64,000 nucleotides of DNA from Streptomyces tanashiensis. GTDB lineage: Bacteria > Actinomycetota > Actinomycetes > Streptomycetales > Streptomycetaceae. This document shows, piece by piece, positions 51,656 to 59,512 of the stretch. The position numbers were made by a program, and so were the translations under genes. The DNA lies in assembly GCF_014648895.1 (NCBI RefSeq), contig NZ_BMRZ01000009.1:62001-126000 (forward strand), read 5' to 3'. Every line of letters begins with the position of its first letter. Position 1 is the first letter of the stretch. Under the pieces are notes generated by a model. That model saw only the letters and a program-made list of their open reading frames with translations, did not search any database and had not been told where the DNA came from.

Positions 51656-53098
51656 CTAGCTCCAGCTCGCGTGGAGCGGCTTGCCCTCGGCGTAACCCGC
51701 CGCCGACTGGATGCCGACCACGGACTTCTCCTCGAACTCGGCGAGCGAGGCCGCACCCGCGTAGGTGCAGGAGGAGCGGACGCCCGCGATGATCGAGTCG
51801 ATCAGGTCCTCGACGCCCGGACGCTGCGGGTCGAGGAACATGCGCGAGGTGGAGATGCCCTCCTCGAACAGCGCCTTGCGGGCGCGGTCGTAGGAGGACT
51901 CGTCGGAGGTCCGGTTCCGGACGGCGCGGGCCGAGGCCATGCCGAAGGACTCCTTGTACGCACGGCCCTTGGCGTCGTGCTGGAGGTCGCCCGGGGACTC
52001 GTACGTACCGGCGAACCAGGAGCCGATCATGACGTTGGACGCACCGGCGGCGAGCGCCATGGCGACGTCGCGCGGGTGACGGACACCGCCGTCGGCCCAG
52101 ACGTGCTTGCCGTACTTCTTCGCCTCCGCGGCGCACTCCAGGACGGCCGAGAACTGCGGCCGGCCGACGCCGGTCATCATGCGGGTGGTGCACATGGCGC
52201 CGGGGCCGACGCCGACCTTGATGATGTCCGCGCCCGCCTCGATGAGGTCCTTGACGCCCTCGGCGGCGACGATGTTGCCCGCGACGATCGGGACCTGCGG
52301 GTCGAGCGCCCGCACGGTGCGGATCGCGCTGATCATCGACTCCTGGTGGCCGTGCGCGGTGTCGATGACGAGCGTGTCGACGCCCGCGTCGAGCAGCTGC
52401 TTGGCCTTGCCGGCGACGTCGCCGTTGATGCCGACGGCGGCGGCGATCCGCAGGTGGCCGTTCTTGTCGACGGCCGGGCTGTAGAGGGTCGCGCGCAGGG
52501 CGCCCTTGCGGGTGAGGATGCCGACGAGCTTGCCGTCCGCGTCCACGGCCGGGGCGTAGCGGCGGTTGGCGGCGTCGAGGGTGTTGAAGGCCTCGCGCGG
52601 GTCGATGTCGGCGTCCAGGAGCAGCAGGTCCTTGGACATGACCTCGGAGAGCTGGGTGAAGCGGTCCACGCCGGAGAGGTCGGCGTCGGTGACGACACCC
52701 ACCGGGCGGCGGTTCTCGTCGACGACGACACCGGCGTCGTGGGCGCGCTTCGGCAGCAGGGAGAGCGCGTCGGCGACCGTCTGGTGGGGTTCGAGGACGA
52801 TCGGGGTGTCGAGCACGTGGTGGCGGCTCTTGACCCACGAGATGACGTCGGTGACGACCTCGATCGGGATGTCCTGCGGGATGACGACCAGGCCGCCGCG
52901 GCGGGCGACGGTCTCGGCCATCCGGCGGCCGGCGATGGCGGTCATGTTGGCGACGACGAGCGGGATGGTCGTCCCGGTCCCGTCGGGCGAGGAGAGGTCC
53001 ACGGCCTGGCGGGAACCGACGGCCGAGCGGCTCGGCACCATGAACACATCGTCGTACGTCAGGTCGTAGGGCGGCTTGACGTCATTGAGGAAACGCAC
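51656..53098 (-). CDS. guaB1: GuaB1-type IMP dehydrogenase-related protein (likely GMP reductase)
   Basis: This 480-residue protein has an IMPDH/GMPR barrel with the active-site loop GVGPGAMCTTRMMTGVG and a CBS-domain pair inserted near residues 95-210 (VVVDENRRPVGVVTDADLSG; VDADGKLVGILTRKGALRA). Actinobacteria have several GuaB paralogues, and the GuaB1 form has been described as a GMP reductase. GTG 53098 (VRFLNDVKPPYDL) gives the expected beginning; an upstream Met adds a 23-residue tail that looks non-coding. It converts GMP to IMP in purine recycling. Confidence 0.88.
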   Translation of the reverse strand: MRFLNDVKPPYDLTYDDVFMVPSRSAVGSRQAVDLSSPDGTGTTIPLVVANMTAIAGRRMAETVARRGGLVVIPQDIPIEVVTDVISWVKSRHHVLDTPIVLEPHQTVADALSLLPKRAHDAGVVVDENRRPVGVVTDADLSGVDRFTQLSEVMSKDLLLLDADIDPREAFNTLDAANRRYAPAVDADGKLVGILTRKGALRATLYSPAVDKNGHLRIAAAVGINGDVAGKAKQLLDAGVDTLVIDTAHGHQESMISAIRTVRALDPQVPIVAGNIVAAEGVKDLIEAGADIIKVGVGPGAMCTTRMMTGVGRPQFSAVLECAAEAKKYGKHVWADGGVRHPRDVAMALAAGASNVMIGSWFAGTYESPGDLQHDAKGRAYKESFGMASARAVRNRTSDESSYDRARKALFEEGISTSRMFLDPQRPGVEDLIDSIIAGVRSSCTYAGAASLAEFEEKSVVGIQSAAGYAEGKPLHASWS

Positions 53099-53199
53099 GT
53101 GCTGACATCCCAGTCGTTCGGATCGGCCCCTAGGCATTTCAGCCAGGGGAAAAAGCACGTAGTTCATTGTCCCACGCCAGTACGAATACCAGCCCCGGG

Positions 53200-53535
53200 C
53201 TAATCATCCGAGTCTTGCGGCAGGTGGTTCGTCGGATCCTCCGAAGGCCCGCCCAGGGCGAGGAGGACGGTGAGGCGGCCGGGGCTCTCGTCGACCGCCG
53301 TGGCGAAGACCTCCTGGGCGGTCCGCCACTCGCGCGGGCGGGCCGTGGCGTACGCCTGCCAGTGGGTGACGACGAGGGTGACCGGACGGGGCAGGTCGGT
53401 GAGGCAGTCGGCGAGGGCGTCCCAGTTGCGGCCGAACCAGTCGGGCAGGTCGAGCGTGTCGGCGCACCGGTCCATGAGGGCGGCCTTGTCCGTGACGCCG
53501 GCCAGGTCGAGGACGACGGGGTCGTCAAGTCTCAT
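53200..53535 (-). CDS. Barstar-like ribonuclease inhibitor
   Basis: The 111-residue protein shows the barstar pattern: LDLAGVTDKAALMDRCADTL at the N-terminus and LPDWFGRNWDALADCLTDLP in the helix that blocks RNases. It overlaps the RNase gene by 11 bp, and is second in the unit, so both proteins are made together. It should protect the cell by blocking RNase before secretion. Confidence 0.92.
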   Translation of the reverse strand: MRLDDPVVLDLAGVTDKAALMDRCADTLDLPDWFGRNWDALADCLTDLPRPVTLVVTHWQAYATARPREWRTAQEVFATAVDESPGRLTVLLALGGPSEDPTNHLPQDSDD

Positions 53536-53959
53536 CGGTGACCACCTCCCGGAAGGTCTCGTAGTGGTCGTCGGTGTAGTAGGTCTCGCCGCTCCGCCCG
53601 GTGACGATCCGGCGCGCTCCCCGGTCGCGTTCGCCGGGGGTCTTCACGGTGTACTCGTGGTAGTAGCCGCGCTCCCTGCGGGGCAGCACGCGCTCGAAGT
53701 TCGAGAAGACCGTGCCGTCCTTGGCGTACGGGAAGGGGCCGCCGCGCGCGATGAGGGCGAGCGTCCTCCGTGCCTCGGGCGGCAGGTCCGCGGCGCGTAC
53801 GGCGGGGAGCCCGGAGGTGCCGGTGGGTGCGACGGCGGCCGCGGTCGTACGGGGGGAGGCGGGGGTGGCGGTGCCGGTCCCGCCGCCCGCCGAGGAGCAC
53901 CCGGCCAGGAGGACGGCGAGGACGAGCGCGAGGAGAACGCGCGGGGGCCGGAGCGACAT
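53525..53959 (-). CDS. Secreted or lipid-anchored RNase Sa-like ribonuclease
   Basis: The 144-residue protein ends in a domain much like RNase Sa: LPPEARRTLALIARGGPFPY, YYHEYTVKTPGERDRGARRI and YYTDDHYETF, including the catalytic Glu and His. It should cleave RNA at guanosine. The N-terminus has a lipobox (VLLAGCSS), so the enzyme may stay attached to the membrane instead of being released. The two cysteines that form the disulphide in RNase Sa are missing. It starts at ATG 53959, and its last bases overlap the barstar gene. Confidence 0.9.
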   Translation of the reverse strand: MSLRPPRVLLALVLAVLLAGCSSAGGGTGTATPASPRTTAAAVAPTGTSGLPAVRAADLPPEARRTLALIARGGPFPYAKDGTVFSNFERVLPRRERGYYHEYTVKTPGERDRGARRIVTGRSGETYYTDDHYETFREVVTDET

Positions 53960-54011
53960 GTCCCGAACATACCGTTACGGGATGGCTCCGGCCCCTCCTC
54001 GAAAGGCGCGT

Positions 54012-55061
54012 TCAGCTGCCGTCGGGGTCCTTGCGGTCGAGCGCCGGGTGCGTGCCCGGGCTGGACTCGGTGAGCAGGTAGTCGGCCGCGGCGCGGTCGG
54101 TGACCAGGCTGGTGACGAGCCCGGAGCGGAGGACCGCCCCGATCGCCGCCGCCTTGCGCTGGCCGCCGGCGATCGCCACGACCTCGGGGATCCGGCGCAG
54201 CCGGTCGGCCTCGACGGTGATGCAGCGCTCGCCCAGGTCGCGGCCGACCCGGCGGCCCTCGGCGTCGAAGAGGTGCGCGGACATCTCGGCGGCGACGCCG
54301 AGCGAGGCGTAGTGGGCGCGCTCTGTGTCGGAGAGCATGTCGTGGACGGTCGAGATGCCGGGCTCCCAGGAGCCGATGGAGACGCAGGCGACCGTCACCT
54401 TGTCGAAGTACTCGAAGGCCCGCGCGATGCCGGTCTGGCTGCGCAGGGCGGCCGCGGTGGCCGGGTCGGGCAGCAGCATGGGCGCGTAGATGGGGTGGGC
54501 CTCGCCGCCGGAGACCTGTGCCGCGCGCCGCACGGCCTCGACCGAGCCGCGCTCGGCGGTCCCGGCGTCGTACACCCCGGTGAGCTGGACGACCGTGCAG
54601 GGCGGGAGCCGGTCGAGGGCCGCCGCCATGTGGATGGTGGAGCGGCCCCAGGCCAGGCCGAGGACGTCGCCCTCGGTGACGAGCTCGCCGAGCAGGTCGG
54701 CCGCGACCTCGCCGAGGTTCTCCGGGTCGGGCGACTCGTCGTCGCCCTCCGCCGGGGACTCGACGACGACAGCGTGGCGGAGCCCGTAGCGGGCGCGGAG
54801 CGCGTCGGAGCGCTCGGCGTCCAGCTCGGCCGGTACACGGATCTCGATCCGTACGAGATCGCGCTCCAGGGCGGTCTCCAGGACCCGGGCCACCTTGAAG
54901 CGGCTCACGCCGAACTCCTCGGCGATCTGGATCTTGGACTTGCCCTCGAGGTAGAAGCGGCGGGCCATGGCCGCCGCCTGCACCAGCTCCGCGGGGCCCA
55001 TCCGCAGGGCTGACCGTCCCGCCGACATACCCGCCACCGCGATCTCCTCACTGCTGTTCAC
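54012..55061 (-). CDS. SorC/DeoR-type sugar-binding regulator
   Basis: The 349-residue protein has an N-terminal helix-turn-helix (AAAMARRFYLEGKSKIQIAEE, then FGVSRFKVARVLE) and a SorC sugar-binding domain (LGLAWGRSTIHMAA; GVYDAGTAERGSVEAV). It senses a sugar phosphate. GTG 55061 gives the expected beginning, though an internal GTG at 55037 has the better GAGGAG site. A 13-bp direct repeat overlaps the start region (55053-55079), suggesting autoregulation. Confidence 0.87.
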   Translation of the reverse strand: MNSSEEIAVAGMSAGRSALRMGPAELVQAAAMARRFYLEGKSKIQIAEEFGVSRFKVARVLETALERDLVRIEIRVPAELDAERSDALRARYGLRHAVVVESPAEGDDESPDPENLGEVAADLLGELVTEGDVLGLAWGRSTIHMAAALDRLPPCTVVQLTGVYDAGTAERGSVEAVRRAAQVSGGEAHPIYAPMLLPDPATAAALRSQTGIARAFEYFDKVTVACVSIGSWEPGISTVHDMLSDTERAHYASLGVAAEMSAHLFDAEGRRVGRDLGERCITVEADRLRRIPEVVAIAGGQRKAAAIGAVLRSGLVTSLVTDRAAADYLLTESSPGTHPALDRKDPDGS

Positions 55062-55079
55062 GTACCGCTGTTCACGTAC
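55053..55079. repeat. 13-bp perfect direct repeat at the SorC regulator start
   Basis: GCTGTTCACGTAC occurs at 55053-55065 and again at 55067-55079, with a third partial copy starting at 55081. The period is 14 bases. The first copy overlaps the GTG start codon at 55059-55061. It may be an autoregulatory operator or a translation-control site. Confidence 0.7.
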
Positions 55080-55181
55080 GGCTGTCGTTCACACTCTGGC
55101 TCGCCGTTCATCCTGTCAGAAACGACGGGCCCTGATCAGTCCTGTCGGCGGCCCGACGGACCGCGTTCATCCGCCGGAGGC

Positions 55182-55865
55182 TCAGTGGCCACACGCCCAC
55201 GCGGCGGAGGCGGTCGCGGCCTCCGCGCGGGCCCGGAGCGAGGCGACGGCCGCGGCCGGATCGGCCGCGCCGTACACCGCGGAACCGGCGACGAAGACGT
55301 CGGCTCCGGCCTCGGCGCACCGCTCGATCGTGGACTCGGCGACCCCTCCGTCGACCTGGAGCCACAGCTCCAGGCCGTGCTTGGAGATCAGCTCACGGGT
55401 ACGGCGGATCTTGGGCAGCATGATGTCGAGGAAGGCCTGGCCGCCGAAGCCGGGCTCGACGGTCATGATGAGCAGCATGTCGAGCTCGGGGAGCAGGTCC
55501 TCGTACGGCTCGATGGGCGTGGCCGGCTTGAGCGCCATCGAGGCCCGCGCGCCCTTGGCCCGGATCTCCCGCGCGAGCCGCACCGGCGCGGCGGCCGCCT
55601 CGACGTGGAAGGTCACCGAACCGGCGCCCGCCTCCACGTACTGCGGGGCCCAGCGGTCGGGGTCCTCGATCATCAGGTGGCAGTCGAGCGGCGTGTCGGT
55701 CGCACGGGCCAGCGACTCCACGATCGGCACGCCCAGCGTCAGGTTGGGCACGAAGTGGTTGTCCATCACGTCGACGTGCAGCCAGTCGGCACCGCCGACG
55801 GCCTTCGCCTCATCGGCGAGCCGGGCGAAGTCCGCGGACAGGATGCTGGGGTTGATCTGCGCCAT
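55182..55865 (-). CDS. rpe: Ribulose-phosphate 3-epimerase
   Basis: The 227-residue enzyme interconverts ribulose 5-phosphate and xylulose 5-phosphate in the pentose phosphate pathway. Signature stretches are INPSILSADFARL, WLHVDVMDNHFVPNLTLG (metal-binding His and Asp), DCHLMIEDPDRW and VEPGFGGQAFL. The length is normal. ATG 55865 follows GGGAGGC. It is next to rsmB, a common order in Streptomyces. Confidence 0.95.
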   Translation of the reverse strand: MAQINPSILSADFARLADEAKAVGGADWLHVDVMDNHFVPNLTLGVPIVESLARATDTPLDCHLMIEDPDRWAPQYVEAGAGSVTFHVEAAAAPVRLAREIRAKGARASMALKPATPIEPYEDLLPELDMLLIMTVEPGFGGQAFLDIMLPKIRRTRELISKHGLELWLQVDGGVAESTIERCAEAGADVFVAGSAVYGAADPAAAVASLRARAEAATASAAWACGH

Positions 55866-56014
55866 GTGCCAAGCCTCCCACGTTCTTGGGTACTTCTTTG
55901 CCGCTCAGCGGTTTCGAATCCGGTCCAGACCAATTTCGGTACGAAGCGACGAGACCGGGACCGGGACGGACCGGGAGATTGCGGTCAGATGATCGAAGGG
56001 TCGGGCGGCCGGAA

Positions 56015-57427
56015 TCAGGCGGTCCGGCGCAGCAGCGCCAGATACATGGCGTCCGTGCCGTGCAGATGCGGCCACAGCTGGACGTCCGGGCCGTCGCCGA
56101 GCGCCGGGACGCCGGGCAGCAGCGGGCGGGCGTCGATCAGCTCGGCGCCGCCGACCTTCTTGAGGACGTCGTCGACGACCACCCGGGTCTCGGCGAGATG
56201 CGGCGAGCAGGTCGCGTAGCCGACGACGCCGCCGACGCGCACGGCGCTCAGCGCCTCGGTGAGCAGGGCGCGCTGCAGCGGCGCGAAGCCGTCCAGGTCC
56301 TCGGGGCGGCGGCGCCAGCGTGCCTCGGGGCGGCGGCGGAGGGCTCCGAGGCCCGAGCACGGCACGTCCATGAGGATCCGGTCGAAGGAGCCGGGGCGCC
56401 ACGGCGGGCGGGTGCCGTCGGCGGTGATCACCTGGTACGGGCCGGGGTTGCCGGCCAGGGCGCGCTCGACCAGGCGGGCGCGGTGCTGCTGCTTCTCGGA
56501 GGCGAGCAGGAAGGCGCCGCGCTCGGCCGCGAGGGCGCCGAGCAGGGCGGCCTTGCCGCCGGGACCGGCGCAGCCGTCGAGCCAGCGGGTGTCGCTGCCC
56601 TCCAGAGGGGCGTTCGCGAGGGCGATGGCGACGAGCTGGCTGCCCTCGTCCTGGACGCCGGCCCGGCCCTCCTTGACGGCCTCGATGGCGCCGGGCTCGC
56701 CGCCCTCGGTCATCCGCAGGGCGTACGGAGACCAGCGGCCGGGCAGAGTCTCGGTGGCCGCGGCCAGCTCCTCGGTGGTGGAGCGGCCGGGGCGGGCGAC
56801 GAGGGTGACCTCGGGGCGCTCGTTGTCGGCCTCCAGGAGGTCCTCGATGCCGGCGCGGCCGCCGCCGAGGGAGTCCCAGAGCGCCGAGACGACCCAGCGG
56901 GGGTGCGAGTGGACGACGGCGAGGTGGTCCTCGGCGTCGTCGTCGTACGGCGGGGCGACCTGCGCGACCCAGGCGTCGAGGTCCTGCTGCGAGATCTTCC
57001 GCAGGACGGCGTTCACGAACTTGGCGCGCCCGTCGCCCAGCACCACACGGGCCAGCTCGACGCTGGCGGAGACGGCGGCGTGGGTCGGGATCCGGGTGCC
57101 CAGGAGCTGGTGGGCACCGAGCGAGAGGACGTCGAGCACGGGCGGGTCGACCTCGCGCAGCGGCCGGTCGACGCAGGCGGAGATGATCGCGTCGTACGTG
57201 CCCTGGCGGCGCAGCGTCCCGTACACGAGCTCGGTCGCGAGCGCGGCGTCCCGCCCGTCGAAGTCGCCCTTCTCGCGGGCCTTCCGCAGCAGCGGCGGCA
57301 GTACCAGGTTCGCGTAGGCGTCCCGCTCGTCCACCGCCCTCAGCGCCTCGAAGGCGAGCATCCGGACGGGGTCCTTCTGGGGCCGCCGGTAGGGCTTGTG
57401 GGGACGACGACGTGCCTGCTCGCTCAA
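56015..57427 (-). CDS. rsmB: 16S rRNA (cytosine-5)-methyltransferase RsmB
   Basis: The 470-residue protein has an N-terminal NusB-like RNA-binding part and a C-terminal SAM-dependent methyltransferase. The catalytic cysteine lies in GYATCSPH and the paired cysteine in DVPCSGLGALRRRPEARW. It methylates C967-type positions of 16S rRNA. ATG 57427 is the start (MSEQARRR). The gene is near fmt, as in many bacteria, with 166 bases of GC-rich hairpin-prone sequence between. Confidence 0.93.
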   Translation of the reverse strand: MSEQARRRPHKPYRRPQKDPVRMLAFEALRAVDERDAYANLVLPPLLRKAREKGDFDGRDAALATELVYGTLRRQGTYDAIISACVDRPLREVDPPVLDVLSLGAHQLLGTRIPTHAAVSASVELARVVLGDGRAKFVNAVLRKISQQDLDAWVAQVAPPYDDDAEDHLAVVHSHPRWVVSALWDSLGGGRAGIEDLLEADNERPEVTLVARPGRSTTEELAAATETLPGRWSPYALRMTEGGEPGAIEAVKEGRAGVQDEGSQLVAIALANAPLEGSDTRWLDGCAGPGGKAALLGALAAERGAFLLASEKQQHRARLVERALAGNPGPYQVITADGTRPPWRPGSFDRILMDVPCSGLGALRRRPEARWRRRPEDLDGFAPLQRALLTEALSAVRVGGVVGYATCSPHLAETRVVVDDVLKKVGGAELIDARPLLPGVPALGDGPDVQLWPHLHGTDAMYLALLRRTA

Positions 57428-57593
57428 AGGTGCTCCGCGTGACGAAATGAAGAGGTCGAACGTTCTCAGCCTACGTCCGTCCGGCTCCCCCGGGAAAAAC
57501 GGCCCCGCGCGGGCGGTTCCCCGCCCGGGGGACGGACCGCCCCCGCCCGCTCGTCGGGCGTGGGCGGGCGGAGGGCCGGGTCCGTGCGAGCGG

Positions 57594-58526
57594 CTACGCG
57601 CCCAGTCGCTCGCCCGGGGCGATGCGGACGCCGCGGGCCCAGTCGGCGGCCTTCATCGGCTTCTTGCCCTGGGGCTGGACCCAGAGCAGCTCGACGGCGT
57701 ACGAGCCGGTGCCGGCGTACACGTTGTTCTTGCCCACCGCGAGCTCGCCCGGGGCGAGGTCCGTGCGGTCCGGGAGCGGGGCGACCTGGATCAGCTTGAG
57801 GCGCTCGCCTCGGAAGACCGTCCAGGCACCGGGGGCCGGGGTGCAGCCGCGGACCACGCGGTCCACCCGGAGCGCGGGGGCCGCGAAGTCGACGTGGGCG
57901 TCCTCGACCTGGATCTTCGGGGCGAGGGTGATGCCCTCGACCGGCTGCGGGACGGCCTTGAGCGTGCCGTCCTCGATGCCGTCCATGGTCGCCGCGAGCA
58001 GGCCGGCGCCGGCGAAGGCGAGCCGGGTGAGCAGATCGCCGCTGGTGTCGGTGGGGCGGACGTCCTCGGTGACGACGCCGTAGACCGGTCCGGAGTCGAG
58101 GCCCTCCTCGATGAGGAAGGTGGACGCGCCCGTCACCTGGTCGCCGGCCATCAGGGAGTGCTGCACGGGCGCCGCGCCGCGCCAGGCGGGCAGCAGCGAG
58201 AAGTGCAGGTTGACCCAGCCGCGGGCGGGGATGTCGAGGGCGACCTTGGGCAGCAGCGCGCCGTAGGCGACGACCGGGCAGCAGTCCGGCGCGATCTCCC
58301 TGAGCCGGGCGAGGAACTCCTCGTCGCGGGGCCTGGCCGGCTTCAGGACCTCGATCCCGGCCTCCTCCGCCCGCTGGGCCACCGGGCTGGCGACGAGCCG
58401 CCGGCCGCGCCCCGCCGGAGCGTCCGGCCGGGTGACCACGGCGGCCACCTCGTGCCGCCCGGAGGCGAGCAGGGCGTCCAGTGCGGGAACGGCGACCTCG
58501 GGGGTGCCTGCGAAGACGAGCTTCAT
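57594..58526 (-). CDS. fmt: Methionyl-tRNA formyltransferase
   Basis: The 310-residue enzyme formylates initiator tRNA. It has MKLVFAGTPEVAVPALDALL at the start and the signature HFSLLPAWRGAAPVQ with catalytic Asn and His in front, then DSGPVYG with the catalytic Asp. The C-terminal tRNA-binding domain is present. ATG 58526 matches the normal length. It is followed on the same strand by rsmB. A 390-base non-coding region lies upstream. Confidence 0.95.
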   Translation of the reverse strand: MKLVFAGTPEVAVPALDALLASGRHEVAAVVTRPDAPAGRGRRLVASPVAQRAEEAGIEVLKPARPRDEEFLARLREIAPDCCPVVAYGALLPKVALDIPARGWVNLHFSLLPAWRGAAPVQHSLMAGDQVTGASTFLIEEGLDSGPVYGVVTEDVRPTDTSGDLLTRLAFAGAGLLAATMDGIEDGTLKAVPQPVEGITLAPKIQVEDAHVDFAAPALRVDRVVRGCTPAPGAWTVFRGERLKLIQVAPLPDRTDLAPGELAVGKNNVYAGTGSYAVELLWVQPQGKKPMKAADWARGVRIAPGERLGA

Positions 58527-58916
58527 GGGTGGCGACTGCCTGTCTCTCCGGGGGCGTTGCGGGCAGCGCACCAGTCTAGGCGGCCGAGGCTCAGGGGGTG
58601 TCGTGCGGGCCGGGCCGGATCAGCGAGCGGCGTCCTGGGGCCCCGGATCCAAGGCGGAGGAGGGAGGCATGACGGAGTCATGTTGACCGACGACAACGCG
58701 GGAGACGGGGTCGCAGGGCGTCGGGAGCCCGGCCCGGCCCGCACGACGCCCCCTCAGGGGGCGTACGGGAGGATGAGCGCCCCGCGCATATGCGTGTACG
58801 CCCCCGCAGCGTGACCCAACTCCCGGTGGCGCGTTGGTCAAGAGAGATTGACCGAATCGGGCCGCTGTTCCCCCCTGCGGCCCGCCCCCTTAAACGCCGG
58901 TTCGAGAGGCTTTCAC
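58527..58916. other. Intergenic region with a long inverted repeat
   Basis: This 390-base region separates divergent genes. Positions 58593-58616 pair with 58731-58754 over 24 bases with a single mismatch that can be a G-U pair. Inside lies a perfect CATGAC/GTCATG palindrome at 58668-58682, where GGAGGAGGGAGG precedes two ATG codons. A 44-codon frame from ATG 58680 has too distant a ribosome binding site to be a convincing gene. GCCCCCTCAGGGGGC-like bases form another palindrome near 58749-58762. Confidence 0.5.
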
Positions 58917-59435
58917 ATGGCCGACCACGCAACCCACGACGCCCAAGCCCGGGCAAGTCTGCATCTGTTGGTGCGGGACATCGAGCGGGTCCGGCGGCAG
59001 GTGGACGCACTGCGCACGCTCACGGCCCAGCTGGGCAATGTCTACCGCCCTCGCCGCTCCGGCCCGTCGACGGGCTTCGTCGTCTACGGGCGCGCGCCCG
59101 CCCCGACCGTACGTCTCGCCCAGGAGCTGCGGGACAGTGTCGAGACCCTGGTGACCGCGGCGGTCGACTTCGACCGCTCGCTCGGATTCTCCTGGGACGC
59201 GGTGGGTTCCGCGCTCGGGGTCACCAAGCAGGCCGTCCACCGCCGCTACGGAGCCCGCCGCGCGCCCCAGCCGGGCGTGACCGTGGACCAGGAGCACCCG
59301 GTGGAGCCGGGCACCACCCGCACGCTGCCCTCGGTCCCCGCCGCCCGTTCGATGCCGCCGCAGCCCACCTCGGGCAGCGCCGCCCTCCGCGAGGACCCGC
59401 GCCCGCCGGCCTTCCCCGGCCCGCGCAACGGCTGA
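58917..59435 (+). CDS. Small helix-turn-helix protein of unknown function
   Basis: The 172-residue protein begins with a helical region (LHLLVRDIERVRRQVDALRT) and has a helix-turn-helix-like stretch SWDAVGSALGVTKQAVHRRYG near residues 93-113. The C-terminal third is Pro-rich. It probably binds DNA. ATG 58917 is chosen; the start region follows GAGAGGC. The gene converges on priA with a terminator between them. Its targets are unknown. Confidence 0.72.
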   Translation: MADHATHDAQARASLHLLVRDIERVRRQVDALRTLTAQLGNVYRPRRSGPSTGFVVYGRAPAPTVRLAQELRDSVETLVTAAVDFDRSLGFSWDAVGSALGVTKQAVHRRYGARRAPQPGVTVDQEHPVEPGTTRTLPSVPAARSMPPQPTSGSAALREDPRPPAFPGPRNG

Positions 59436-59450
59436 CCCACGAGACGACAG

Positions 59451-59493
59451 GCGAACGGCCGCCCGCCCCCGGAAGGGACGGGCGGCCGTTCGC
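59451..59493. terminator. 15-bp bidirectional hairpin between convergent genes
   Basis: GCGAACGGCCGCCCG (59451-59465) pairs perfectly with CGGGCGGCCGTTCGC (59479-59493), loop 13 bases. It lies between the small HTH gene and priA. Confidence 0.8.
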
Positions 59494-59512
59494 GTGTCCG
59501 GGGGCGTCCCCG

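Noticed and set aside
55900..55940. A TTTCGAATCC stretch that resembled a tRNA T-arm
   Set aside because: No acceptor stem, anticodon arm or D-arm could be paired around it.
58680..58814. A 44-codon frame (MLTDDNAGDG...) in the fmt upstream gap
   Set aside because: The purine-rich site is 12 bases from the ATG, the codons do not show strong third-position GC bias, and it lies within the long inverted repeat region; kept only as a note.
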